From: Actinomycetes bacterium
GTDB taxonomy: Bacteria; Actinomycetota; Actinomycetes; Actinomycetales; Cellulomonadaceae
DNA length: 43,320 bases
Direction: 5' to 3'
Assembly (NCBI GenBank): GCA_023424135.1
Contig: JAFAEH010000023.1
Span: 1 to 43,320 of the forward strand
Positions within the stretch are counted from its first letter, which is position 1, and each line of letters starts with the position of its first letter. The position numbers were made by a program, and so were the translations under genes. Under the pieces are notes generated by a model. That model was not told the DNA's origin and searched no databases. It saw only the letters and a list, made by a program, of their open reading frames with translations. Of this stretch, positions 24,773 to 32,268 are shown piece after piece.

Positions 24773-25386
24773 GCGGCGCCTGGCCGGGGCGGGAGCGCCG
24801 GCGCGGACCCCTCGTCGGTGTCCGCCGCCTCGGGGAAGGTGTCGCGCACCTGCACCAGCACGCGGCGCAGCGCCGGGTGCGCGATCGACATGGCCTCGTC
24901 GCTGCGCGCGAGCCTGGCTACCGGTCGGGCCAGTGCACGCACCCGGTCTGCGTCCGCACCTGCCGTGTCCGCGAGCAGCGCATGCAGCGCCCGCAACCGT
25001 TCGGCGAGCTCGGCAGACCCGACGTGGGACGGGTCCAGCCCGTCCAGCGCGTCGAGCAGCTGCGCGAGGTCGGTGCCGCGGGCGCGCCTCGGCGGGGTGA
25101 CGGGGCGCAGACGTTCCTCACGTGCTACGGGGTGGTTGCGCGGCAGGGCGAGCAGGTCCAGCCCGACGGAGGACAGGGCGCGCACGAGCCGACGCAGCTG
25201 GGTGGTCGCCTCGCCGGTCTCGAGGCGCGAGAGGTATGCGGGCGTGACCCCGAGCTGGTCGGCGAGGTCGGCCTGGGTGATCCCCAGCGCGAGGCGGCGT
25301 TCGCGCAGTCGCTGCGCCAGGCGCGCGACGGCCTGGTCCTCCGGCCGCTGCGTCCGCGCGGGCGTCGCCGAGCTCTCGTGCGCCAC
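24769..25386 (-). CDS. hipB: HipB-like XRE antitoxin and repressor
   Basis: 205-aa DNA-binding protein. Helix-turn-helix at about 25-80: AQRLRERRLALGITQADLAD, QLGVTPAYLSRLETGEATTQ. It has an unusually long C-terminal helical region (about 110-205) compared with E. coli HipB (88 aa), probably for toxin binding. GTG 25386 was chosen because GGAGG stands 6 bp upstream; an ATG at 25439 would place operator palindromes inside the coding region. It probably represses the operon through the ATATCC-type palindromes just upstream. Confidence 0.88.
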   Translation of the reverse strand: MAHESSATPARTQRPEDQAVARLAQRLRERRLALGITQADLADQLGVTPAYLSRLETGEATTQLRRLVRALSSVGLDLLALPRNHPVAREERLRPVTPPRRARGTDLAQLLDALDGLDPSHVGSAELAERLRALHALLADTAGADADRVRALARPVARLARSDEAMSIAHPALRRVLVQVRDTFPEAADTDEGSAPALPPRPGAA

Positions 25387-25405
25387 CGTCGCCTCCGTCG
25401 GCTTG

Positions 25406-25496
25406 CTGATATCCGTGTGAGTCCTGTCGGAAGCCAGCATGACACGAATATCCGTGCAGAGAACCATCCGGCGCCCGTCGATGCGGATATCCGCAT
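25406..25496. promoter_or_regulatory. hipBA promoter with three related palindromes
   Basis: Three copies of a TATCCG-centred site: GATATCCGTG at 25408-25417, CACGAATATCCGTG at 25443-25456 (imperfect palindrome), and ATGCGGATATCCGCAT at 25481-25496 (perfect 16-bp palindrome). The shared core and the position upstream of hipB fit autoregulation by HipB; E. coli HipB also binds sites built from TATCC/GGATA halves. Confidence 0.65.
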
Positions 25497-25497
25497 C

Positions 25498-25538
25498 CGC
25501 CCTCCGCGCCGGGCCGTCGTCACGGCGGTGCGGAGGGC
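25498..25538 (-). terminator. Hairpin downstream of the CE3-type esterase gene
   Basis: GCCCTCCGC (25498-25506) pairs with GCGGAGGGC (25530-25538), extended by an inner CCG/CGG pairing. It starts 18 bp after the esterase stop on the minus strand and separates it from the hipBA promoter. Confidence 0.5.
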
Positions 25539-25556
25539 GTCCCGACGCGGGAGGGC

Positions 25557-26726
25557 TCAGCCGACCTTCACGAGCTGCCACTGCTGGTTGGTGCCGTTCC
25601 AGTCGGTGTACTGGACGATGTTGCCGCCGTCGGCGGTGGACGCGCCCTGCACCTCGACGGCCTTGCCGCTGTTGCGGTTGATCAGCTGCACGTACCCGTC
25701 GATGGTCTGGATGCTGAACTGCTGGTTGGCGCCGTTGTTGTCGCTCCACTGCTGGACGGCCGCACCGTCGGCGGTGGACTTCGCGGCCACGTCGAGGACC
25801 TTGCCCGACAGCCGCGACTTCAGCCGGTAGTAACCGTTGCCGGAGCTGACGAACTGCCACTGCTGCTGGGTGCCGCCGTTGCGGGCCCACTGGGTGATGC
25901 GCGCGCCGTCCGCGGTCGACAGGTTGTAGACGTCGATGGCCTTGCCGCTGTTGCGGTTGACCAGCGTGTACCAGGCGGCCGTGTCGACCGGGCCGGAGTT
26001 CCCCGGGTTGCCGGCCGGGTTGCCGATGCTCCCCGGCACGGCGCGCAGCGCGGTGAACCAGGCGGCCGCCATCTTGTCGTAGCCCGCCGCGTTGGGGTGC
26101 ACGCCGTCGGGGAGGTCGGCGGTGGTCACCGCCCGGTACATGTCGACGAGGTGCACCTTCTTGCCCGCGGCGGCCCGGCTCGACATGATGCCCGGGATCG
26201 CGGAGTTGTAGGCCCGGACCTGCGCGTCCGCGAACGACACCGGGATCAGCGTCGCCACGAACACGTCGGTCTGCGGGGACGTGCTCGTGATCTTGTCGAT
26301 CACCGACGCGAGCCGCGCGGGCGCGTTCGGCAGGTCACGGCCCTGCGTGATGTCGTTGGTGCCGATGTGCAGCAGCACGGTCCGCGGCTGGTACGTTCGC
26401 ACCCAGCTCACGACGTTGGCGTCGATCTGGTCGATCCGCCAGCCCGAGTGCCCCTCGTGGTCGTGGTCCCCGAGGCTCGCCGGCCCGTTGAAGCCCGACC
26501 CCACGAAGTCCGTGGTGTAGCCGTTCTGCGCCAGCCGCTGCCACAGCCCCACGCGGTACCCGCCGCCGCCCATCCCGACGCCGTCCGTGATCGAGTCGCC
26601 CAGGGGCATCACGCGCGTGCCCCCGTTGCTCTCCGCGGACGCGGGCGTGGACGGCGCCACGACACCGCCCGCCAGTGCGACGCAGAGCGTGACGGCGAGC
26701 AGCAGCCGTCGGCCGAGTCTGTGCAT
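25557..26726 (-). CDS. Secreted CE3-type acetyl xylan esterase with ricin B (CBM13) domain
   Basis: 389-aa secreted esterase. Signal peptide about 1-31 (MHRLGRRLLLAVTLCVALAG start). SGNH hydrolase about 36-235: RVMPLGDSITDGVG with Ser45, HEGHSGWRIDQI, LLHIGTNDITQG with Asn124, and DGVHPNAAGY with Asp207 and His210. This pattern is typical of CE3 acetyl xylan esterases. Residues about 250-389 form a ricin-type beta-trefoil with three Gln-x-Trp/Phe repeats (QQQWQF, NQQFSI, NQQWQL) that binds xylan-like sugars. ATG 26726 has AGGAGG upstream. Divergent from the GH30 glucuronoxylanase; together they would deacetylate and cut xylan. Confidence 0.88.
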   Translation of the reverse strand: MHRLGRRLLLAVTLCVALAGGVVAPSTPASAESNGGTRVMPLGDSITDGVGMGGGGYRVGLWQRLAQNGYTTDFVGSGFNGPASLGDHDHEGHSGWRIDQIDANVVSWVRTYQPRTVLLHIGTNDITQGRDLPNAPARLASVIDKITSTSPQTDVFVATLIPVSFADAQVRAYNSAIPGIMSSRAAAGKKVHLVDMYRAVTTADLPDGVHPNAAGYDKMAAAWFTALRAVPGSIGNPAGNPGNSGPVDTAAWYTLVNRNSGKAIDVYNLSTADGARITQWARNGGTQQQWQFVSSGNGYYRLKSRLSGKVLDVAAKSTADGAAVQQWSDNNGANQQFSIQTIDGYVQLINRNSGKAVEVQGASTADGGNIVQYTDWNGTNQQWQLVKVG

Positions 26727-26863
26727 GGGATCTGCCTCCTGGGATGGCGGCGCGCACGACCCTGGGCGCGCTGCGGGCGCGCCCCGCGGCCGCGGGACGG
26801 TGCCGTGCGGTCGGGACGTGCTCGGGGTCGGTGACGTGCCTGGAGCGGTGAGATCACGGCGAT

Positions 26864-26875
26864 GTGAACGATCAC
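26864..26875. promoter_or_regulatory. Operator-like site GTGAACGATCAC (esterase side)
   Basis: 12-bp near-palindrome with a central CG, the exact reverse complement of the site at 27044-27055. It lies about 138 bp upstream of the esterase start, in the shared region with the GH30 gene. The form fits a LacI/GalR-family operator. Confidence 0.5.
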
Positions 26876-26930
26876 TCGGCGAGATTGGGCCCCACTCTGG
26901 CACGCGCTCGCGGGGCGAGCGGTGCCCTCG

Positions 26931-27010
26931 AATCGATTAAGCCCACGGGCGGTGAGCCACCCCTCGGCGGCCCCGCGGCAACCTAATCGTTTGGTCGATC
27001 GCGAGCGCTC
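26931..27010. promoter_or_regulatory. Cluster of palindromes between esterase and GH30 genes
   Basis: AATCGATT (26931-26938, perfect palindrome, in a LacI-like context with TTAA after it) and the related AATCGTTT (26985-26992). In addition GAGCGCTC (27003-27010) is identical to the core of the CelR-type operator known from cellulolytic actinobacteria, although the flanking GGG/CCC is incomplete. Several regulators may act here. Confidence 0.4.
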
Positions 27011-27043
27011 CGAGGCTCGTGCCACAGTGCGCGGTGGTGCACC

Positions 27044-27055
27044 GTGATCGTTCAC
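27044..27055. promoter_or_regulatory. Operator-like site GTGATCGTTCAC (GH30 side)
   Basis: Mirror copy of 26864-26875, about 132 bp upstream of the GH30 start. The two mirrored copies are at nearly equal distance from the two divergent starts (138 and 132 bp). Confidence 0.5.
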
Positions 27056-27186
27056 AACCGGTCCCGGGCAGGACGGATCCCGCCCTCGCCGAGGTCACGC
27101 GCACCGGCGGGCGCGGATCCTGCCTGCCGACTGCGAGCGGGGACGGTCGGGCGCGCATCGGACGACCGACGACGAGGGGACGGATC

Positions 27187-28935
27187 ATGCGGAGAGCTCG
27201 ACGATCACGCCGGACCTGGGGCTTCGCCCTGGCGGTGGCGACGCTGATCACGGGGGTGATGGTCGCCGAGGCGCCCACGGCGTCCGCCGCGACCGGCTGC
27301 CGGGTGGACTACGTCGTCGCCTCGCAGTGGAACGGCGGGTTCACGGCCGGCGTCAAGGTCACCAACCTCGGTGACGCGGTCAGCAGCTGGCAGCTCGCCT
27401 GGACCTTCCCCGCAGGTCAGACCGTGAGCCAGGCCTGGAACGCCGTCGTCACCCAGAGCGGCGCCGCCGTGTCCGCGAGGAACGCGTCGTACAACGGCTC
27501 GCTCGGTACCGGGGCGTCGGCGGAGTTCGGCTTCAACGGGACGTCCGGCGGCACCAACCCGGCGCCCACCTCGTTCGCGCTCAACGGCACCACCTGCACG
27601 GGGTCGGTCGGCGGTACCCCCACGCCGACCCCGACGGTGACACCGACCCCCATGCCCTCCGCCACCCGGACCCCGACGCCGACGCCCACCCCGCCGGTCG
27701 GCGGACCCGCGGACCTCACGGTGAACACGGGCACGAGGTACCAGACGATCGACGGCTTCGGTGCCGCCGTGTCGATCTGGGGCGGCGCCTGGTCGACCGC
27801 GGACACGCAGACGCTCGTCGGGATGGGCGACAACCAGCTCGGCCTGTCGATCGTCCGCACCGGGATCTCGCCGGTGCAGAGCGAGTGGAACGCCCAGGTC
27901 AGCGCGCTGCGGACGGCGAAGTCGTACGGCTCGGAGGTCAAGATCCTCGCCTCGCCGTGGACGGCGCCGGCCGCGTGGAAGTCGAACAACAGCCGGATCA
28001 ACGGCGGCACCCTGCTGACCTCGCGCTACGGCGACTACGCCAACCACCTCAACAGCTACGTGCAGTACATGAAGGGCCAGGGCGTGACGATCGACGTGAC
28101 GTCGGTCCAGAACGAGCCCGACTGGCACCCCGACTACGACTCGATGGCGTGGACGGGCGACACGCTCCGCACCTTCGTGCGCGACCACGGCGCGAAGATC
28201 ACGGGCACGAGGCTCATGGTCGCCGAGTCGCTGGGCACGAACCGGGCCTACACCGACCCCACGCTCAACGACGCGGCCGCACGCAACAACATCGGGTACA
28301 TCGGCGGCCACATCTACGGCCAGGAGAACGGGCCGAACCTCTCCCGGTACCCGCTCGCCGCCCAGCACGGCAAGAACCAGTGGATGACCGAGTGGAACTA
28401 CCACCAGGCCGACGGCAACGGGTCGAACATCTGGGGGGACCCGTCGAACGCCGCCGTGTGGAACGAGACGCTCGACGTGATCATGCCGTCGGTCAACCGC
28501 ACGATGGAGGCCAACTGGAGCGCGTACGTCTGGTGGTACGGGCGGCGCTACTACTCCTTCATCGGTGACGGGGAGTCCGCGTTCGGGACGACGGGCGGCG
28601 CGGTCCTCAAGCGCGGCTGGGCGTTCTCGCAGTACTCGAAGTACGTGCGTCCGGGCGACCAGCGCATCGGCGTGACCGAGAGCGCGAAGGCGTCGCCGCT
28701 GGACGTCACCGCCTACGAGGGCGACGGCGGCACGATCACCCTCGTCATCCTCAACCGCTCGACCAGCGCGGTGAACGGAGCCGTCGTCCAGGCGCCGCAG
28801 CAGGTTCGGTCGGCGCTGCACACCATGACGTCGCAGTACTCCAGCCGGGCACCGCGGACCACGACCGTCAACGGCACCCAGGTGACGGTCGACGTCCCCG
28901 CACGGAGCATCTCCACGGTGGTCCTGACGCTCTGA
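27187..28935 (+). CDS. Secreted GH30 glucuronoxylanase with N-terminal CBM2
   Basis: 582-aa secreted xylanase. Signal peptide about 1-35, CBM2 about 36-138 (CRVDYVVASQWNGGFTAGVK, NASYNG), Thr/Pro linker about 139-173, then GH30 catalytic domain with C-terminal beta domain to the end. GFGAAVSIWGG opens the barrel; acid/base Glu310 is in VQNEPDWHP and nucleophile Glu402 in MTEWNYH. WWYGRRYYSFIGDG near 449-462 matches the WY-x-RR segment that in GH30 subfamily 8 holds the glucuronic acid side group, so cleavage of methylglucuronoxylan is expected. ATG 27187 follows a GAGGGGA site; the frame is open further upstream. Confidence 0.9.
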   Translation: MRRARRSRRTWGFALAVATLITGVMVAEAPTASAATGCRVDYVVASQWNGGFTAGVKVTNLGDAVSSWQLAWTFPAGQTVSQAWNAVVTQSGAAVSARNASYNGSLGTGASAEFGFNGTSGGTNPAPTSFALNGTTCTGSVGGTPTPTPTVTPTPMPSATRTPTPTPTPPVGGPADLTVNTGTRYQTIDGFGAAVSIWGGAWSTADTQTLVGMGDNQLGLSIVRTGISPVQSEWNAQVSALRTAKSYGSEVKILASPWTAPAAWKSNNSRINGGTLLTSRYGDYANHLNSYVQYMKGQGVTIDVTSVQNEPDWHPDYDSMAWTGDTLRTFVRDHGAKITGTRLMVAESLGTNRAYTDPTLNDAAARNNIGYIGGHIYGQENGPNLSRYPLAAQHGKNQWMTEWNYHQADGNGSNIWGDPSNAAVWNETLDVIMPSVNRTMEANWSAYVWWYGRRYYSFIGDGESAFGTTGGAVLKRGWAFSQYSKYVRPGDQRIGVTESAKASPLDVTAYEGDGGTITLVILNRSTSAVNGAVVQAPQQVRSALHTMTSQYSSRAPRTTTVNGTQVTVDVPARSISTVVLTL

Positions 28936-28960
28936 CCACCTGAGCGGGTCCGGCGCGACC

Positions 28961-28999
28961 GCCGGCGGACGGTGCTCCATGTCAGCCCCGTCCGCCGGC
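28961..28999 (+). terminator. Hairpin terminator of the GH30 gene
   Basis: GCCGGCGGACGG (28961-28972) and CCGTCCGCCGGC (28988-28999) are exact 12-bp complements around a 15-nt loop, starting 26 bp after the GH30 stop. Confidence 0.65.
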
Positions 29000-29079
29000 A
29001 CGATGGCGGGCGGGGAGGTCCGCGGACACTCGCGCCTCCCCGCCAACCGCTCACCCGCACGCCCGTTTCCGGAGAGCCC

Positions 29080-29688
29080 ATGCCGACGAACGTCTCCGTC
29101 ATCAAGGGCACGGTCGTCGTCGAGGGCGCGCTCACGGAGCCGGATCGCCAGCGCCTCGTCCGGCTCTGCGCGACCAGGTCGACGGTCGAGGTGTGGCGGG
29201 CGCAGCACGCGTCGCTCGCGTTCCTGCTCGACCTGCCCGGGCTCGCGGACCTGAGCCTCGTCAACGTCCGGGTCGACGACCCCGGTGCGCTGCCCGAGAT
29301 CGGCACGCTGCGGCGCCTGTTCCTCAACCAGGCGCGGTTCCGCACGGGCTGGGGCTTCCTGGCGTCGCTCACGCAGGCCGAGGAGCTGCACCTGCTCAAC
29401 GTGCGCGGGGAGCTGGTGCTCCCGGACCTCCGGGCGCTGGACCGCCTGAGGACGGTGCGCGTCTGGGGGTGCACAGGGCTGACCGACGTCTCGGGGCTGG
29501 CTGCCGCGCCTCACCTCGAGGACGTCCGGCTCGTCGACACCGGCATGACCCCTGCCGGGCTGGCGCCGCTCCTCGAGAAGCCATCCGTCCGGCACCTGAG
29601 CTCGACGTTCCCCCGGATCAAGGACGACGAGCACTTCCGCGAGCTCCTCGCACGCCACGGCAAGACGGCGGTCGACGAGGCGTCGTAG
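29080..29688 (+). CDS. Leucine-rich-repeat-like protein
   Basis: 202-aa soluble protein without signal peptide. From about 50 on it shows repeats of about 22 residues with L-x-x-L-x-L spacing: LPGLADLSLVNVRVDD, IGTLRRLFLNQARFR, TQAEELHLLNVRGEL, LDRLRTVRVWGCTGLTDVSG and AAPHLEDVRLVDTGMT. The last copies match the internalin-like CTGLTDVSGLA form. LRR proteins bind other proteins; the partner is unknown. ATG 29080 with GGAGAG upstream. Confidence 0.75.
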   Translation: MPTNVSVIKGTVVVEGALTEPDRQRLVRLCATRSTVEVWRAQHASLAFLLDLPGLADLSLVNVRVDDPGALPEIGTLRRLFLNQARFRTGWGFLASLTQAEELHLLNVRGELVLPDLRALDRLRTVRVWGCTGLTDVSGLAAAPHLEDVRLVDTGMTPAGLAPLLEKPSVRHLSSTFPRIKDDEHFRELLARHGKTAVDEAS

Positions 29689-29733
29689 GCCACCGGTTTC
29701 ACCACGCCCGCCAGGCGCACGTCGTGATCTCCG

Positions 29734-30354
29734 GTGACGGACGGACAGGTGGGCCTCCATGATGCTGCGGTGACTCCCGCGCGACCGCGGTTCCAGGACC
29801 GCGACGAGCCGGTGCGGTACCTGCGGCCCTCCACGGTCCTGGTCCGATGCCCCCGATGTGGTGCGCGAGCTGTGGCGACCCCGTCGTCGGTGACGTGCTC
29901 GGCCTGCGGCTTCTCCCGCACGGGACGCGGCCCCGTGCCGCTCGGTGCTCAGGTGACCGCGGTGGTGCAGGGCCGGTGCGGCCGGTGCGGGCGCAAGGCG
30001 GTGGTCGAGCGGAGCATGCGGGGGACGGTGAGCCCGGTGCCCGTGCGCTGCGAGGGATGCGGGGCCGTCACCCGTCACGGCGTCCTCCGGGTGCGAGGCG
30101 AGGGCGTGCCCGAGGGCCCGCGGTTCCGCGGGCTCGACCTCTGGTTGCAGACCCCGTGCGGGGGCCGTGTCCTGTGGGCCTGCGACGAGGCGCACCTGGA
30201 CTTCCTGGAGCGGTACGTCGCCGCCGGCCTGCGTGAGCAGGAGGCGGGGAACGCGTCCCTCGCCAGCCGGCTGCCCGCGTGGATGAAGAGCCGCAAGAAC
30301 CGCGCCGCCGTCCTGCGTGGGCTGCACCGCCTCCGCGCGACGCTCGCCGGGTAG
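29734..30354 (+). CDS. Zinc-ribbon protein of unknown function
   Basis: 206-aa protein with three C-x2-C knuckle pairs: CPRCG and CSACG close together (about 39-60), CGRCG and CEGCG further on, and a C-terminal helical part with LPAWMKSRKNRAAVLRGLHR that recurs in small bacterial proteins of unknown role. The Cys pairs suggest two bound zinc ions. GTG 29734 is taken as start, with GTG 29770 as an alternative; neither has a strong ribosome site. Confidence 0.7.
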   Translation: MTDGQVGLHDAAVTPARPRFQDRDEPVRYLRPSTVLVRCPRCGARAVATPSSVTCSACGFSRTGRGPVPLGAQVTAVVQGRCGRCGRKAVVERSMRGTVSPVPVRCEGCGAVTRHGVLRVRGEGVPEGPRFRGLDLWLQTPCGGRVLWACDEAHLDFLERYVAAGLREQEAGNASLASRLPAWMKSRKNRAAVLRGLHRLRATLAG

Positions 30355-30513
30355 CAGCGCTCTCGCACCGACGAGGGATCCACCGTCGTGGGAGAGAACC
30401 GCGGCGCAGGGCCGTGAGGACGGCGATCTCCGCGTCTCGGCTCCGAGCCCCGGGCGTCTGCGGGCCGACCCGGTCCGGGTCGGGTGTCGTCGGTGTCTTC
30501 TGTGCCGTCCTGA

Positions 30514-31134
30514 CTAGGCCAGCACCACGGCGTGCCCGCTCGCCATGCTGGTTCGGCACGCTTCGTGCAGGGCGAGCCACACGACGCACTCGACCGCGAA
30601 CGGGTGCTCGTCCGGCAGGGTCGCGACGCGTGCTGCCTCGGCGTCGTCCAGCGTCCCGTCGTCGTCGAGCGTGATGCCCAGGCCGTCGGCGCACCGCCTG
30701 AGCTCCCGCATCAGGCCCTGGCTCGAGCCGACGACGCCACCTCCGGCAACACCTGACCCCTCGGGCAGGAAGACGGGGGTGCTCAGGTCGACGGGCACGA
30801 AGTAGCCCTCCGCCGAGGAGTGGCAGATCAGGTGGGACGAGAGCATCGCGGCCTCCTCGCGCACCAGCGCCTGCCCGCGCTCTTGCTCCCCAGGACTGTC
30901 GGCGGGTGTCACGGGAGCTCCCGTCTCGACCAGGGCGACGATGCGCTTGAGGTCCTGGATCCACGAGGCCGGGAAGCCCCGGACCGCGGACCGGACGGGC
31001 GGGACAGCGGTGTCACGAGGAGGCGCGCTCCAGGTGATGCCCTCATCGGCCAGGAGCATGCTCAGGCGGCCGAGGTCGCAGGTCAGGCGTGCGGCGTTGC
31101 CGGGCCACGCGCCGACGTGGATGGAGACGGTCAC
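30514..31134 (-). CDS. Conserved-looking protein of unknown function, possibly immunity-like
   Basis: 206-aa soluble protein. VTVSIHVGAWPGNAARLTCD at the start, SSHLICHSSAEGYFVPVDLS in the middle, then GVAGGGVVGSSQGLMRELRR. The middle motif is of a kind found in small bacterial proteins annotated as hypothetical and sometimes linked to contact-dependent immunity; I cannot place it in a named family. GTG 31134 is preferred over an upstream Arg-rich start. Next gene on the same strand is another unknown. Confidence 0.6.
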   Translation of the reverse strand: MTVSIHVGAWPGNAARLTCDLGRLSMLLADEGITWSAPPRDTAVPPVRSAVRGFPASWIQDLKRIVALVETGAPVTPADSPGEQERGQALVREEAAMLSSHLICHSSAEGYFVPVDLSTPVFLPEGSGVAGGGVVGSSQGLMRELRRCADGLGITLDDDGTLDDAEAARVATLPDEHPFAVECVVWLALHEACRTSMASGHAVVLA

Positions 31135-31218
31135 GCCGGGGACTCTATCGAGTGCCCCCGTGGTGACGCGACGGCGACGGGTTGACACCCGGACGGCCGA
31201 CACCGACCGGGTGCCCTC

Positions 31219-31881
31219 TCACATCGGGCCACCGGCAGCGCGGTCGGCAGAGGCGAGGAGTGCGGCGTCGAAGGCGCGGTTGCGGCTCACCTTTCGGCCG
31301 AGGAGGCGACCGAGGTCGACCTCGGCGCGCGTCATGCCGTGCTTGCGCATCGCGGCCACCGCGGTCAGGACCGGCCAGGCGTAGTCGTCAGGGTTCTCGG
31401 CCACGTTCGCGACGACGCCGGGCCTCAGGTCCACGAGGTCGAGCACCCGCGGGATGAAGATGTCGATGAGCCGCTCGGCGATCCAGTCGCAGGTGGACGT
31501 CACACCGACCGCGTCGCGGGGCACGCCGACGGCACCTCCTGCGGTCGGGGCGAAGGTCCGCGACCGTTCGCCGGAGCTCGTGAACGCCATCGCGTACTCG
31601 GTGAGCAGTCGCGACGCGTAGGGCGGTGATGCTGCGTGGCGGAGGTCCCGGAGCGCTGCGGGCTCCGCCGCATAGGCCACCAGCGCGTAGCTCTGGGACT
31701 TCGTGAGGTGGTCCAGGGCCAGGGTCCCGGCGACGTCCGTGCTCGACGAGGCGAGCACCCGCACCTCGTTGCGTCTCACCACCAGGCGCGGCTGGCCCGC
31801 GAGCGACACCCGCAGCCGTTCCTGCAACGTCCGCTCGAAGGTCGCTCTCCACTCGCTCGGCACGATCGGACCGTAGGCCAT
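31219..31881 (-). CDS. Protein of unknown function
   Basis: 220-aa soluble, mixed alpha/beta protein. GPIVPSEWRATFERTLQERL at the N-terminus, a strand-rich QPRLVVRRNEVRVLASSSTD, helical DHLTKSQSYALVAYAAEPAA, and a C-terminal DVVNxxx-free helical part with MRKHGMTRAEVDLGRLLGRK. No family recognised. ATG 31881 gives a compact start; the longer open frame upstream runs through a repeat and a GNAT remnant and is not coding. Repeat copy 5 begins about 18 bp upstream. Confidence 0.6.
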   Translation of the reverse strand: MAYGPIVPSEWRATFERTLQERLRVSLAGQPRLVVRRNEVRVLASSSTDVAGTLALDHLTKSQSYALVAYAAEPAALRDLRHAASPPYASRLLTEYAMAFTSSGERSRTFAPTAGGAVGVPRDAVGVTSTCDWIAERLIDIFIPRVLDLVDLRPGVVANVAENPDDYAWPVLTAVAAMRKHGMTRAEVDLGRLLGRKVSRNRAFDAALLASADRAAGGPM

Positions 31882-31898
31882 CCACGGCGATAGGTGCA

Positions 31899-31992
31899 GG
31901 ACCTCACCGGACTTGTCCGCCGCCGACGCTGTGACCTGTGCCCTGGCAGGAGCGGGACACGACCGCTGTCTCACCTTCGTGTCCGGAGGCTC
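31899..31992 (+). repeat. Two-hairpin repeat family, degenerate copy 5
   Basis: Keeps CCGGACTTGTCCG (compare CGGAGTTGTCCG in copy 3), TGTGACCTG in the linker, and a 41-nt final block (31944-31984) ending CTGTCTCACCTTCGTGTCC, at the same spacing as in the full copies. The hairpin arms have drifted. It lies upstream of the unknown minus-strand gene and at the broken end of a GNAT remnant. Confidence 0.6.
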
Positions 31993-32039
31993 AGACGACG
32001 CCCGGGGGCCGCCGAGTCGCAACGGGCCGGCCCTGGTGC

Positions 32040-32190
32040 GCGCCCGACGCCGCGCCCCCGCACGTCCGGTGCGACGCAGGTGTCCAGCAGGACGGCGTGC
32101 ACCCCGTCCCCGACCACGTTGACGAAGCCGATGAGCCGCTCGCCGAGGCGGGCGGTGATCCACGTCAGGCTGTGTGGCCAGGCGTCGACC
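32040..32190 (-). pseudogene. GNAT acetyltransferase fragment
   Basis: About 46 codons of the minus strand read as the core of a GNAT acetyltransferase: HSLTWITARLGERLIGFVNV, then GVHAVLLDTCVAPDVRGRGV, including the Arg-Gly-Arg-Gly acetyl-CoA loop. Both the N-terminal strand and everything after the loop are missing, so the gene is dead. Repeat copy 5 lies about 50 bp beyond the broken 3' end. Confidence 0.7.
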
Positions 32191-32268
32191 CCAGGGGGTC
32201 GGCTCGATCGAGCGCCCGAACTCCGTTGGCGAGGACGTGTCCCCCAGCCGTCGTGGAAGCATGTGGAC

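Noticed and set aside
25387..25439. ATG start for hipB at 25439
   Set aside because: It would make one operator-like palindrome part of the coding sequence, and the GTG at 25386 has a better ribosome site.
27205..30327. Long open frame on the minus strand through the GH30, LRR and zinc-ribbon genes
   Set aside because: It is antisense to three genes with clear motifs, and its translation is a GC-rich shadow rich in Arg, Val and Asp with no domain.
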